A stretch of DNA of 64,000 nt from Mesotaenium endlicherianum (Eukaryota > Streptophyta > Zygnematophyceae > Zygnematales > Mesotaeniaceae), in the NCBI GenBank assembly GCA_009602735.1, contig WELA01006901.1, forward strand, positions 38,231-102,230, read 5' to 3'. Below, piece by piece: positions 10,146 to 22,950 of this stretch; the stretch's first letter is position 1; each line of letters starts with the position of its first letter. Below the pieces are notes generated by a model. It was not told where the DNA came from. It searched no databases and was given only the letters and a program-made list of their open reading frames with translations. The position numbers were made by a program, and so were the translations under genes.

Positions 10146-13100
10146 CTAAAGGTTGGCAGTCACAACTTGACATGTAGGACTTAACTCTGGACAAGGATCT
10201 GGGGCTACATCACAGGCAGTGCCATTCACAAAGGCACAGATGAAGCCCTGTCCTCCAGGTGTAAGCGTAAGCCTGACGTTCTTTAGCTCTATACCTTCAA
10301 AGGGTGCCTCTGCAAAACCCCTCAACTCTCCAGCTGTACTTACATTTGTGCCCACAACGTCCACAATCCGCAAGCCTTGCACTACAGGTAGTGCCGAAGG
10401 ATCATACTTAGTGTCTGCATGCTCAGAGTAGTTGGAGCAGAACCTGAAAGCAATGCCAACATTCTGCATGCTTACATTTGTGACTAGGATGTTGCTGACA
10501 TACCCCCCTCTCCCAGCAGCAGTCTTCACAACAATGCCCATGAGTGAGTCAGCAATGGTGACATTCTCAATGAGCACATCTGTCACTCCGCCTGACATCT
10601 CGCTGCCAATGGCGAAGCCACCACTGGAACTTGAGCGCAACACCGAATTCTTGAGGGTGATGTTCTTACTCGGCATCCCATACGCAATGCCGTACTCATC
10701 CCAGCCACTCTTGATGGCCACAGCTTCACCTCCAGTGGCTATGTACAGGTCTTGCATCAAAACTTCCGATGATGAATCTGGACCAGGTCCAAATTGAAAC
10801 CACACGTAGGGCTTCTAACATCTGTCAGCTGATGGTCAGCCTTGAAAGAGCAGAAGAAAGCTGGAGCAGGCTAATCTTCTCATGAAGCTATTGAAATTGA
10901 TGAAAATTTTTCGTGATGATGCACTTGAGGCCAATACAGGATTCTAGGAGTCACATGATTAATCTCCTCCTCAGTGATAACATTCTCGTTGAGACAAGAA
11001 AGAGAGCAGCTGAAGATTAGTGAACAATGACAATCTGGCTTCGTAAGAAAGTTGAGCTTACCAGGATTGACCCCATCTGTGTTGGGAGAGTCAGCAGGTG
11101 CGAGGATGGTCACAGATGCAACTGCCACATCTCTGCAGAGTACACGAGCAAGAGTCCAAGCCACGTGAATATCTACCACGGCTGTACACTGCAAGGCCAA
11201 GATGTTGAGATGATCAAGGGTCATGCGCAGCACTCAGCAGGATGAACACCACCTACAAGTGAGGCACCTTCAGCTGTGAGAGCTATTCTTGGACAAACTG
11301 GCTTCGTGACAATTCAAGTACTTACGACTACCTGAGCTTCTCATTTAGCAGGAACGGTGTCAGACATGTCGAGACAGAAGCTGAGAAAGCCTTGGCATGT
11401 GTCTGAGACTGCCAGGTACAAAAATGTCGTCAAAAGCTCTCTCACTCTTGCCATCAGCCATGCCACTTCGTAACAAATCAGCAGAGATAGAAGACATTTC
11501 ACCTGCAGTAAGTAGGATGCACTGCCCAGAAAGGGGAGTCTTTCAGCGTCACGTTGGCAATGATTATCTTATCAGACCATAGCAGCTCTATGAGGCTTCC
11601 ACGAGTGTAATTCAGCTGGCCATTGCGCTTCAGATCCCACCAATAGGATCCCTGGCCATCCAGGGTGCCATTTTCTCCTGCATCGCGTCACAGCGCCGAT
11701 AGAAAAGCACCGTGAGAGAATTTTTACGTACATATGCCCAGGCTAAATTGGCAGCATGTCATCAGACTTAGCCATGGAGGCAAATCGCCACACTACAGTA
11801 AGCAATATTATGCAGCATCACTGCCTAAGGAGGTCGGTAAGCTCTAGACCTCAATGTGAGCCTGCATGAGCAAAAACACCAAACAATATTCACCTGTTAT
11901 GATCACGTCTGTAAGGTTTTGCCCATGGATGAGGCTGCTGTGACGTGGGCCAGGCAACTCGCGACCTCGGCCATAGGATGGAAGCTCAGCAATGACTGGC
12001 CACGAAGATACATTCTGCAATCAAGGACATGAAATATATGCATGGGTTAAGGCACCAGAAACTTCTTTCAAATCATGAGCGCGTCAGAGATTTAGTGTCG
12101 AGGTTGAAGCAACATGAGACTTGTGGCTGGATTCCCAGAAACACTCTCGTCCAAGAACTAATCAGAGAGAGGCACTCAAAATTGTGCTGCGATCAACCTA
12201 TACTGAACTAGCTCTTTTCAAGAGAAAGTTCGACACTGCTAGCTTGGACAACCTGATATTTGCAATTAGTACGTATAGCAAAAGAATATTCTTGTGTGAA
12301 GCTCATCTTTGACCCGTATCAAATGATAGTGTACATGTGAAGTCTAGAAGGAGCTGACACACAAGACCTACATCAGAAGCTGTTGCTCTCAAAGAAATAC
12401 ATTGCCAGCTAACATACATAGTGCATGTTCACTAAAAAAACCCCTTGAGCGACATAGCCAGGGTGAAGAGCATATCCTGCTTGGGAGAAAAAAAAACGAA
12501 ATGAAAACCTACTGATGAATGACGAACACTGTTTTGAGACATTTCACTGCACGGGTAGGAAAAGCAGAAAGCGCCACATGTCCTAGAGGTTACCCCGAGT
12601 AGCTGTTTCCTTTTAACAACATAAATTTAAGCAGTCATACTATGTAGCCCATGAACATGCACATTCCAATATATGATGATCAATCAAGCTCTGGTTGTTT
12701 AAGGAAATCTCTCACATCATAAGTCCTCTTTTATACTGGTCATGACCTAAGTACGCAACTCATGTGTCCACTCCCCGCAAAATACGCTCAGCTTGATAAG
12801 AAGTTCACCTGAATGCCTAATATAACCGCATCCCTTGCCAAGTACAATGTCATATGGCTGGTCAAGTTGAAGCTGCCCGTTAAGTACTTTCCTGGTGGAA
12901 CATAGAGCTGACCACCTCCCTTTTCTGCCACCGTGCTGACTGCATACACGGCGTTCTGAAATACTCGAGTATTATCGGTCTCCCCATCCCCTACAGCTCC
13001 AAAATCGGAAAGGTCAAGCACATGCTGCCTTTTGACTATCACAATGCTCTCACTTGAGGTATTTATCGGAATATCTTCGTCTGCAAAGCCTGTATTCTTC

Positions 13101-13246
13101 TCAAGGGAGAGGATTGAAGATGCAGTTTGTTTTGATGGCACGCCTACAACTGGGTCCAGGAGAGTGAAAGTTGTAGATGCTACAGTCAAGGAATAGGCAG
13201 CTTCTGCATATACTAAGACAAGAGATAAAACTACTGCCGACCTCAT
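10146..13246 (-). CDS. Glycoside hydrolase family 28 (polygalacturonase-like) protein with altered catalytic residues
   Basis: Five exons on the minus strand, 13246-12809, 12014-11894, 11677-11503, 11132-11062 and 10777-10146, agree in phase (0,1,2,1) and give about 478 residues. Exon 1 starts with a hydrophobic signal peptide (MRSAVVLSLVLVYAEAAYS) and holds DFGAVGDGETDN and GGGQLYVPPGKYLTGSF. Exon 2 has LPSYGRGRELPGPRHSSLIH, exon 3 NGTLDGQGSYWWD, exon 4 SPNTDGVNP, and exon 5 AIKSGWDEYGIA, IGSEMSGG and GRGGYVSN. This order is that of the apoplastic plant GH28 subfamily that cleaves or trims pectin. The usual T-G-D-D before AIKSG is T-G-G-E-A here, and the usual R-I-K is V-V-K, so normal hydrolysis is doubtful. 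An in-frame ATG at 13282 could extend the start by 12 residues. The product is probably secreted to the cell wall. Confidence 0.9.
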
Positions 13247-13282
13247 CGACTGCAAGCACCTGGTGATGTAACTGCACCTCAT

Positions 13283-14930
13283 TGCAGTTCTATTGAGTCG
13301 TCTACAGTCATACAGCAAGCGGCAGAGTGCCGAAGCTACTTCAGGAGCAATTGCGGGGCACCCTAAGCGGGCACCCCCGCTTCTTTCTCTGCAGCCACGT
13401 CCTATCAGACGACATTTCTCTCTACTAACATAGACTCGCGACGATAAAAATATGGAGCTAAGAATGCCATTGCCTTGGTCCAGCAAAACCGCAGCATTCC
13501 TAGGCAAGCTTGAACTCTAAAACTTGTAACGGACACAAGCGTCAATTCGGACGTTATTGCGGGGTACTGCGCGCATCGTGATTGAGTTTCTGTACAAGTG
13601 GCAAATGCCAAGATTCAAAATTTGGAGGAAAAAAAAGCATGCCGTCGCGTTATTTCCTGACAAAGAGAGAAGAAGTAACACAAATCGAGAGTAGTAGTCT
13701 GGTAGTAGTATGGTTCTTTCACCGAATAGTTTGACAAGTAATTTGGATAAAACCTGGGTAGAATTGCTTACTCGATTCTTGGCCCGTCTTGGCACTCTGT
13801 GTCTCTGTGACTCGTGTGGATTCGCGAACACTTACGAGCTGCTTGCCAGTGCCGGTGGGAGGTAGTGGGAGGCCGGGCTCGGTCGGGATGTGAGTATACT
13901 CCACCGACATGTGCATTACTTCTAATTTCACAAAGACGCGTGAAGGTGCATAAAGGAGTCGTTAACAATTGCTTAGTGACATGGTTTAATCCTTTTTCAA
14001 GTAAAGCATTTTGTGCTTAATCGGCGTCGGCTGGCGTAGGCAGCAGTGGCCGCCAGTATTGATTTAGACCAATTCAGACCAATCTAGGCATACCTCATTA
14101 TCCATGATAAAGTGCACTAATTGTTGCTTGCTGTCACTACAAGCGTGTGTGTGGCAAACAAATAAACAAATTTCGTGTTCACCATTCAAAGTTCCAAAAT
14201 AAACGCGAAGTACACTCCAACTTCCAAAGAACTCAAAAATACCCTCGTCATATATTCCTAATAATTGTCAGGTCCACCTGTCAGTTTGAAGTGGCTAACA
14301 TGACACCCTTTTTCTCCTTGGTGCACATTCCAAAAGAAAAAGGTTTGACCATCAATATACGCCGTGAGACCAGAGTAACCATCTATTGTGCAAATTGGAC
14401 AAAATATACATAAACTTCTCATTTGGACAAAAAAGCCACATTTTTGTCCTGTCCCTTCAGAATATATAGCACTTAGGACAAAGTGAAGTCTAACTTGTTT
14501 TGAGCTGCATGTGCCTTTTTCAAGTTTATCGTCACCCTTTCCTTCACATCCAGAGTCAAAACTTTCATGGTATCTTCCTAGAGTTAAATGCTCTTTAATA
14601 AAGCTCACGCTTCACCATTCAAGTCTTGATTCCACATTCCCGAAAAGGTGTAATTACAACCAAAGCCCGAGAATGCATGATCAACTACCAATTGATCGTC
14701 TGGAGTTGTGACAGCTTGATTGAAGGGCGTCGACTCCAAGACCTTTGAAAGTGGAGGCGAAAAAAAGACAGACGACAAACTCAACGGGACACTTTCAGAA
14801 TTTTGTATCATAAATTGTCTTCACCTCCTAGCTTTTCAAATGTGAAAGTGATACTTGAAGGCGAAGTAGGTGTCAATTTTCAATAGGTGGACCTTGCAAG
14901 GATTAGGAATATATGTCGTGAGGGCATTTT
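13283..14930. other. Upstream region of the GH28 gene, no gene recognised
   Basis: It should include the GH28 promoter and 5' UTR on the minus strand. The sequence turns AT-rich after about 14.1 kb, which fits entry into the retroelement zone. No open frame resembles a known protein. Confidence 0.5.
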
Positions 14931-14939
14931 GTGACGTAC

Positions 14940-15240
14940 ATTTGGAAAGCACAGCAAGAACAAGTCAAGCATGTTAACAAGCACCGGGTGAAGTGACATT
15001 CCATGTGAGCGACAATGTACTCTTGTCAACAGGGAGTCTATCCTTCACGGGCAAGAGGAAACTTGGGGCACATATTACAGGGCCATATTTGGTGCTCAAG
15101 CACGTTAATCTAGTGGCTTGCAAGATAGGACTTCCTCAAATTGGAGTATACATGATGTGTTCAATGTCAGTTACCTGTAGCCATATGTTGACCCGAATGA
15201 GCGACTTATATGACGATACGAGCACCGCCGCCGTCGATTG
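14940..15240 (+). mobile_element. Fragment of a Ty3/gypsy pol (C-terminal integrase region), relic
   Basis: Translated pieces read like the segment after the integrase core of gypsy elements: a QEQVKHVNKHR stretch, then TFHVSDNVLLSTGSL, KRKLGAHITGPYLVLKHV and CKIGLPQI. These correspond to the F-x-V-G-D-x-V-L-L..K-R-K-L-x-x-x-x-x-G-P-F..Y-x-L-x-L-P pattern seen in the two fuller elements further on. It is a broken scrap with no LTRs assigned. Its first 35 bp or so recur at 45606-45645. Confidence 0.6.
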
Positions 15241-17015
15241 ACATTGATGATATATTAGAAAAAAGGAGGCGATTGTCGGCAACCAATGAGTCAAGAGGGG
15301 TCAACGGTTTGTCAAGAAGTACCTAGTCAAGTGAAAAGGCTCACATTCAGAAGACAACACTTGAGAGTCGAGAATCAATCTGACTGAATGTAGGAATAGA
15401 TTGAAACGTTATAATGCGTCGAGAATATTGCATTTGAAGGAGGTGTTAATGTAGGATCAGAGAATTGTACGGTGTATTTTTTTGATGATTTTAATATAAA
15501 TTTCGCCAACTTCGGACAAGTATCGAAAACGTTCAAAATTATTGAGTCGTATAACTATTGTCGTAAATCCCCAATGAGCGTGAACGTTGGATCGACAAAC
15601 AGCGACAAACAAATTAGAGCCATCAATGCAAATTCGAAGTTCCACATAAGTTCGCTGACTCAAAGTGCTGACTAGATCAAACAACCTTGACGTTTTAATT
15701 TAATCAACGTGCCTAAAATATTTAATATAACGCGTTTGGACATCAAATCAATCCAACACGTCAAGTGCAACGGTGCGGGTAGACTCAAGAAGGTTCGAGA
15801 GGGGACAATTTGACGAACACTTAATAGTATTTTCAATTAGACTACTAAGGAGATTAAAAATATATATAGGCATGATTTTTTTATTTTCGCTTATTTGATC
15901 TCTTCTCCATAAGTTCTTTAGGTACACCGTATGTCATGACAAGGCCTTTCATCCCATCTCATTTGTGAGTATTGTTTTGCTATTATGAATGTCCGATTTT
16001 TAGCAAATTTTCTAAAAAATGTGCTGCTGTACTTTTAAGTGTTATTGTAACCAATTTGGTTCCTCGCAAATTGATACGCTTTCACTAGGGCACTTTACCC
16101 CTTTCTTGAAATAAATTCTTGCTTGAGAAGTCATTCTGTCCTCTCAATAGCAAATAAGAAATACATTTATCAAATTTTTGTTAAAATATATTGTCTATTT
16201 CATAAAGCTCAAATTTGAATGTAGGTAATTTCAAAAATTTCCAGATTCTATTTTTTGTCGTCTTTGTGGATCTTTTTTAATGGTCCACATGATGTCGCGT
16301 AAAATTGCTTTTTTTCAAGACTCTTACAGATGACGTTTGAGATTTGTGCAACATTTTGAAATTGGTCAGGGGGTAAAACACCAAATTGGGCAAGAAACAA
16401 CTAAGTCAATTGAAGGCGTAGAAAAGGGGCGTAGATTGGGCTTCTACGGACCCATCTTTGCCCAAAGTAACCAATGAAAAGCTTCAAACTATGTCTCCAT
16501 ATTACATATTTTTACTCGTCGACTGCTTTCTGAAAAATGTGACTTGGAATTGCGCTCTGATTTTTTTTAGAAAGTTATAAAAAAAAATTGACATTTCGAT
16601 ATGAAATGTCGATTTCAAAGTAACAAAAAGATTGTCCTTCTTGGCTTTCATTCAAGTGAGTGCGCCCATACACACTCACGTATCCTCACTCGCACGTGGA
16701 AGCATGTACGAGGATCTTTTCAGGTGCATTCATAAGGTGGAGAAGCTTGGTGGTATGTCACCCTTGTGTTAGTTAGAGAGCTACATAAGGGAGGAGTAGA
16801 ATAGAACTCACTTGATCAAGAAAAGTGTGTATATGTAGTGATTTGAGTTATAATATATTAGTTTGTATATATTGTAATGTTGGGAGCATTATATATTGTA
16901 ATACATTTGGAGTAGTATTGTGTGGAGTCAAGTGTGAATAGGTACTCTGGTAACTTGGTTCATGTCCTTTAACCTTTCAAGGCATTTTCGAAGTTAGAGG
17001 AAAGACCTAGAAGAA
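15241..17015. other. AT-rich region, no gene recognised
   Basis: It is strongly AT-rich, with T and A runs and short palindromes, for example arms gacatttc/gaaatgtc near 16585. It is probably old retroelement-derived DNA, judged from its place between a gypsy scrap and chromovirus 1, but no LTR pair could be defined. Confidence 0.45.
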
Positions 17016-17887
17016 TGTAACAATCCGAGCTATTTTAGGCGTATTTGGGACGTTTTCCCAATCACCTAAAGTACGTTATACTATTTATCATATTATTTGA
17101 TAAATGATTGCATCATATTCAATTATTCGCCACACGTGTGTGCCGATTAATTCCTGGTCGATTGGCGAAACGACCGAGATACTATTGCAAAAAGCGTCGT
17201 AACGTAACTCGACTACTTCGCAAAAGTACGACATAATTATTCATAAAGTTACTTTGATTAATTATGAGATGATACCTTATTAAATCATTGATTGATTAAG
17301 TTGATTTGATTGTCATTAATTCGACAATGCACAATCACAGATTTCGAAATTACGACCAGTCGTTAATACGAACAAACCGTCGTATCAAGATACGAACAAA
17401 GCGTCGTAAAGACAAACGAAACGAAATATGCAAACGTTCACACCTAAACCAATTGGCCAAGTAGTTATTTGTAACTCCTGGTTCATGACGTAATTATTTG
17501 AACGCGACTCCGCGAACAGTCAACGCGAAAACGCCCGTTTGGCGCGAACCGGTTTTCTGAAAACTATTGAAAAGTCTCCAAACCGCCAAACGGCGCGTTT
17601 CGAGCATTCGCCCAAATGGGACACGTCCCTTCGACCGTTTTTGTTGAACATGAACCAGTGCCCTAGGTGGTGACTCGAAGCACTCCAGTGCCTCATGTTG
17701 TGCAGGTATAAATACCTGTAGAGTCATTGTGAGTGCAACTCTCACAAGCACACATTCTACGTTAGTTTACATTTTCGCTCTTTCGAGTATTCGTCGATTT
17801 GCACAATTATACAGATTTTCCTTCCACTTGAATTAAATATTCCTTGAATACCGAGGAAAGATCCTCTCGAAAAGCAGAAACGTAACA
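17016..17887 (+). repeat. 5' LTR of chromovirus 1
   Basis: It starts TGTAACAATCCGAGC and ends GAAACGTAACA. A TATAAATA box lies near 17706, in the likely promoter part. It pairs with 22951-23893. Confidence 0.93.
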
Positions 17888-17888
17888 T

Positions 17889-17901
17889 TGGTATCGGAGC
17901 C
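17889..17901 (+). other. Primer binding site of chromovirus 1
   Basis: TGGTATCGGAGCC lies one base after the 5' LTR. It is one base different from the common plant tRNA-iMet primer site TGGTATCAGAGCC. Confidence 0.8.
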
Positions 17902-19778
17902 GATCTCGGTTTCTCCAAGGAAAATTTTTTTTAGTGGTTTGGAAATAAATTTTGGGAATTTATATTTGGGGCAATTTTTCGTATTGGGAAGGTCACCCAT
18001 CCCAGTACTGCCCTGACCCCCCGGTCGCTTATCGTGTTTCGACGGGAAATTTTTTCTCTCTCTTCCGGCGCTATCTCGGCTCCCATGTGGAGGGCGACAA
18101 TGGTGCCGCTGCGACTGCTGCCGCTGCTGCCGCTCTTGCCGCTGGCCACGACGACAACCTCAACGGTCCCTCAGGCCAACTAGGCGCTGTCGGAATTTTT
18201 TCCGTTGAACCTTTCTTTTTTCGCCGTTACTACAACGCGCTTGTTTCTTTTTCAGACGATTTCGACTTTTGTGGTGAAGGGCGCCTATTCAGCCCCTTGC
18301 ACATGTTCAAGTCAAAATTTGCACCCGTTTGGGCTTTTCGCACCATTGCACACAAAAGGGGTCCATAGGGGACTTTCTTTCTCATCCCCACCCATCCCAC
18401 CCACCTTGTGTTCTTGGATGCTATGCGCGTGTTTTGATATACACAAGGGAATTTTGCCCACGGGTCTTTTCCATGACATTGTCGCACTTGTTGTCATTCT
18501 ACGAGAATTGACTCGCGCACAATTTCTGGATTCAGAACATTGTCGTCCATATTTGGTCACGTTTTGACCAGATTTGACATGTTTCTTTGACATTAGGTTG
18601 ATTTTGTTGCTCATTTGAGTTTGTGGATTGTTTCCCTTTCTCTATTGCTTTGGCACGATGCTTTTGCATCTGTTCTATCTCGTCCATTTGTGACTCACCC
18701 CTCTCACATGGATTTGAGCTTGAAAGCGATAAGAACACCGCCCTGCTTATCACAACGCTCACTCAAATCATGTCAAGGTTGACATTGCATTTAACTTGAT
18801 AAGTGCCAATTTCTTCTGAGCTATTGACAACACTACTTAGTGAGCAAGAAATTCTAGGTGTATGTTCGCATACACCCAAGATTCTTGTTCTCTTTGGCAT
18901 ACCCGATATTGATATATTTCGTTCGGAATATATTAGTATGCAAATGTTGAGCTTTGCTGATTTCTTGGAACTCGAGTGCATCCATGATACCATGTTCTTG
19001 CACTTTCAGCCGCATGATCCTAACCATGCCAAGTGTTGCGAACACTTATCTCGCTTACGGAAAATGCACAAGTGTCTTGCACCAATATATATTGCTGCAT
19101 TCACACATATTCGCGCGTACTTTGACCCGATTACTCGGTTTTGCGCAAGGACAGCAATGCAAAATGGGATTTTGGTAAAGGACCTTCATATTTCCCACAT
19201 TCCTCTCAAGGCGAGGACGTTGCTGGTGATGCATAATGCTTCTTTGGCATTAAGTATGACGTTTGAAACGTAAGTTTCAGGTAAATCATGCTTTAAAGTC
19301 ATTGATTTAGGTGCGTCAGTGAGCTTCATTAGTGCACGTTTTGCACAAGGGATGAAGTTGATTCCAACACTCAAGAACGAGGACCTTCGACTTGGCGATG
19401 GTTCCTTAGCTTGTACTCTTGGAAAGATAAAGTTGCAGCTCAAAGTGCAATCATACATCGGCCACGAACAATCCTATGTTACTAACTTGCCCGAGGATAT
19501 TGATGCAATTTTGGGAACAACTTGGCTTACGCAAACAAGTGCATTGCTTGACTTCAGTCAAAAGACATGCATTGTACGCAAAGGGACAAGGAAGTCCACT
19601 CTTCAATCCCTAAAGCCCGATATGGAATTAGCAAGTCCCTCCAAGACTCTTCTATTGTCCATAAAGCAAGCTAGACGTTTGGCAAAGAAAGGTCAAAATG
19701 TTTTCTTTGGATTACTACGACCTGATTCCCCAGTCACTACGCTCTCCAAGGAGGAGCCTACACTCGATTTGACTGGTC

Positions 19779-22700
19779 ATGAAGACACACTTACAGCTGA
19801 ACTTTCTGCTCTTTTGCAAAAGTACAAGTCAGTGTTTCCAAGTGAAATACCGCCTCAGCCCGTTGGAGATGAACGAAATGAAAGCCCAAATTAGCGATTT
19901 GCTTGAGAAAGGATGGATTGAGCCGAGCTCTTCTCCATTTGGGGCCCCCATACTCTTTGTCCAAAAGAAAGATGGGACGCTCAGGATGTGCATTGATTAT
20001 CGTGCGCTGAACAACATAACGGTCAAGAACCGCTATTCGTTGCCTCGCATTGATGACTTGTTTGATTCGCTGCAGGAGGCATACGTGTTCTCCTCGCTCG
20101 ATTTAGCCCAAGGCTATCATCAGATACGAATCACACCAGAGGATGTTCCAAATACAGCGTTTCGTACGCCTATTGGACACTTCCAATACAAAGTCCTAAG
20201 TTTTGGACTGACAAATGCACCAGCGACATTCCAAAGCACGATGAACGATTTGTTTAAGCCTTACTTGGGAAAATTCGTCCAGGTTTACCTCGACGATATC
20301 CTCGTCTATTCAAAGAACAGGGACGAGCATTACAAGCACCTCAAGTTGGTGTTGCAAATCCTTCGTGAGCAAGAGCTGTATGCTAAGCTCAAGAAATGTT
20401 CCTTCCTAAAGGATGAACTTTTGTACCTCGGACATATAGTGGGTTCGAAAGGGGTGCGCCCTGACCCAGCCAAGATTGCGTGTGTCGCAGATTGGCCTGT
20501 CCCGACAGATGTGCATACTGTTCGTTCATTCCTTGGGTTTGCAAACTACTTTCGTAAGTTTATGCAAGGTTACTCAGTGATGGCCGCGCCACTCACTGCT
20601 CTGACAAGGAAAGATAGACTTTTCATTTGGAATGAGACTACGCAGATTGCGTTCGAGCGCATTAAGTATGCACTCACTAATGCGCCACTTCTCTCATTAG
20701 CCGATCCCGACTTGCCTTACGAGGTAGTCGCCGATGCGTCTGGTGTTGGAGTAGGGGCTGTCCTGCTGCAGGCGGGCAAGCCTATAAGTTTTGAGAGTCG
20801 AAAGCTGACACCTGCCGAACAAAATTACTCAACGACAGAGCAGGAGCTCTGGGCAGTCATATATGCTTTAAAAACTTGGCGATGTTATTTGGAAGGCTGC
20901 AAGGGTTTGACCGTGGTCACGGACCACTGTCCAAATACCTTCTTTCAAATACAGCCAACGCTATCGAGGCGCCAGACGAGATGGTCTGAGTTCTTGCAAC
21001 GATTCCACTTTAACTGGGCGTATCGCCCTGGTCGCAATAATGTTGCGGACCCATTAAGTCGAATTCCCCTCCACCACTTGATGTTGGGGACTGTTGCTAG
21101 TTTGCAAGGACGAAATGGTCAGGTTTCGAGGGCGGCCACCCTTGATTCTGCTGTACCCCCCCAGACGACTGGCGTTGCCTGGCCTGGTGACGCGGGCCAA
21201 CCCGATTTGGATAGCGTGCAAACTTCTGAAGTACTTGACCTGCATCAACTATTTCAAGAGGGCTATCTCAAAGATCCGTTTTTCCTAGATCTCCAGGGTT
21301 CTGACTTGAGCGGTGTAGCCGTGACGATGAACAGAATGGACAAAAGGAAAGGACACTCAAACTATACGTTTGAGGACGGTTTTTGGTGGCACAATGGGCG
21401 CATTGCTGTCCCAGAAGGCCGAGTAAGACATGAGCTCCTACGAGAGGCGCATGACTCTCCTTACTCTGGTCATCATGGAATTACCAAAACCACACATCTT
21501 TTGCGCCGAGGGTACATTTGGCCGTCCCTCAAGGTTGATGTTACTGAGTACATCATCAACTGCGCGACATGTCAGAGGAATAAGCCGAGCCATACGTGGC
21601 CAGCTGGGAAGTTGCAACCATTAGAACTTGCAGGTGCTCCTTGGGAAAGCATAAGCCTCGACTTTGTCGTTGAATTGCCTACCACCGCTAGAGGACACAA
21701 TGGGGTGTTAACGGTCGTGGATCGTTTCACTAAGATGGTACACTTTGTGGCCACTAAACCATCACTTGATGCAGTCGAGACCGCGCGTCTCTTCGTGGAT
21801 CACGTGTTCAAGTTGCATGGTATGCCGAAAGAGATCATAAGCGATCGTGATAGTCGATTTACGAGCCACTTCTGGCAGGAAGTTTGCTCGCATTTTGGCA
21901 CGAACCTTAAGATGTCAACTAGTTTCCATCCTCAGACCGATGGTCAGGCAGAACGCCTGAACCGGGTTCTGCAACAGTTCCTTAGACATTATGTGAATCC
22001 TTGTCAAGACTGGGACACCCTCCTGTCAGTTGCAGAGTTCGCAGTCAATAATGCTTATCAGGAAAGTGTTAAGGAAACTCCATTTTTCCTTAACTATGGA
22101 AGACATCCGCACACTCCCCTCACACGCTCGGTTCCCGGTGAGACGGGGATGTCAACCATGAGAGTACCAAGTGCACGCTTATTTGTCCACTCTCTTGAAG
22201 AGGTGCACAAGAGCGCGAAATTGGCCTTAGCCGCTGCTCGCGTCCGACAGAAAATGTTTGCTGACACGCACAGGACTGAGTTAAATTTTCAAGTTGGCAA
22301 TAAAGTACTTTTGCAAACTAAAAACCTCCAACTCAAGCACCCAGGGAAGCGCAAGCTTCTGCCTCGCTGGGTAGGCCCTTTTATCGTAACTGCAAAGGTC
22401 GGACCTGTTGCATATCGACTGGATTTGCCTAAATCCATGGGGCGAACGCATCCTGTGTTCCATGTCAGTTTACTAAAACTGTTTAGGTCTGATGGCCGCT
22501 ATCAGCCACAAGCACCAGAGTTGGAACTCGACGATGATGATAAGGCCTGGGATGTAGAAGAGGTGTTGGGACACCGCTACACCCGTCATAAGCCTCCGCA
22601 AGTGGAGCTTTTGATCAAATGGCTCGAATACGATTCCAATTGGAATTCGTACGAACCTCAGGATGAGATCCTCCTTAATTGTAAGGATTTGGTTCAAAGA

Positions 22701-22808
22701 TATTGGTTACGATGGGCTCAAGCTCAAGAGCTCTGCGCTAAGGCAGGTGTGCTACCAGGCACGCTTCGTACACCAAAGAACAAACGCAAAAGAGACGCGG
22801 CCAAGTAA
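19779..22808 (+). CDS. pol: Pol polyprotein of chromovirus 1 (RT, RNase H, integrase, chromodomain)
   Basis: This long open frame covers the main pol domains in order. Reverse transcriptase runs from about 19890 to 20600, with VQVYLDDILVYSK. RNase H runs from about 20710 to 21060 and starts VVADASGVGVGAVLLQ. The integrase HHCC finger is at about 21420-21590 (H..H..C-A-T-C), and the DDE core at about 21650-22100, with LDFVVELP, ISDRDSRF and FHPQTDGQAERLNR. A GPF/Y-type module lies at about 22300-22480. A chromodomain follows at about 22540-22690 (WDVEEVLGHRYTRH, LLIKWLEYDSNWNSYEP); in this family it targets insertion to marked chromatin. The protease-like part (FISARFAQGM..LGTTWLTQ) lies just upstream at about 19290-19560. 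This is a fossil-type annotation: the frame belongs to the retroelement, not to the host. Confidence 0.9.
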   Translation: MKTHLQLNFLLFCKSTSQCFQVKYRLSPLEMNEMKAQISDLLEKGWIEPSSSPFGAPILFVQKKDGTLRMCIDYRALNNITVKNRYSLPRIDDLFDSLQEAYVFSSLDLAQGYHQIRITPEDVPNTAFRTPIGHFQYKVLSFGLTNAPATFQSTMNDLFKPYLGKFVQVYLDDILVYSKNRDEHYKHLKLVLQILREQELYAKLKKCSFLKDELLYLGHIVGSKGVRPDPAKIACVADWPVPTDVHTVRSFLGFANYFRKFMQGYSVMAAPLTALTRKDRLFIWNETTQIAFERIKYALTNAPLLSLADPDLPYEVVADASGVGVGAVLLQAGKPISFESRKLTPAEQNYSTTEQELWAVIYALKTWRCYLEGCKGLTVVTDHCPNTFFQIQPTLSRRQTRWSEFLQRFHFNWAYRPGRNNVADPLSRIPLHHLMLGTVASLQGRNGQVSRAATLDSAVPPQTTGVAWPGDAGQPDLDSVQTSEVLDLHQLFQEGYLKDPFFLDLQGSDLSGVAVTMNRMDKRKGHSNYTFEDGFWWHNGRIAVPEGRVRHELLREAHDSPYSGHHGITKTTHLLRRGYIWPSLKVDVTEYIINCATCQRNKPSHTWPAGKLQPLELAGAPWESISLDFVVELPTTARGHNGVLTVVDRFTKMVHFVATKPSLDAVETARLFVDHVFKLHGMPKEIISDRDSRFTSHFWQEVCSHFGTNLKMSTSFHPQTDGQAERLNRVLQQFLRHYVNPCQDWDTLLSVAEFAVNNAYQESVKETPFFLNYGRHPHTPLTRSVPGETGMSTMRVPSARLFVHSLEEVHKSAKLALAAARVRQKMFADTHRTELNFQVGNKVLLQTKNLQLKHPGKRKLLPRWVGPFIVTAKVGPVAYRLDLPKSMGRTHPVFHVSLLKLFRSDGRYQPQAPELELDDDDKAWDVEEVLGHRYTRHKPPQVELLIKWLEYDSNWNSYEPQDEILLNCKDLVQRYWLRWAQAQELCAKAGVLPGTLRTPKNKRKRDAAK

Positions 22809-22937
22809 TCGCTCTTTTACGTCCCTGCGATGATGCACCGTCCAATCGCTTAAACCAGTGTTTTCCGCTAGTCAAGGCTAGTATTGACACATTAAGACTT
22901 AAAAGACGTACGCTTAACGAGGACGTTAAGTTCTTTT

Positions 22938-22950
22938 AAGGGGGGAGGAG
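22938..22950 (+). other. Polypurine tract of chromovirus 1
   Basis: AAGGGGGGAGGAG directly abuts the 3' LTR, as expected for the plus-strand primer. Confidence 0.8.

Noticed and set aside
10219-10797. Plus-strand open frames across the GH28 last exon
   Set aside because: They are antisense shadows; the minus strand carries the GH28 motifs and consistent splice phases.
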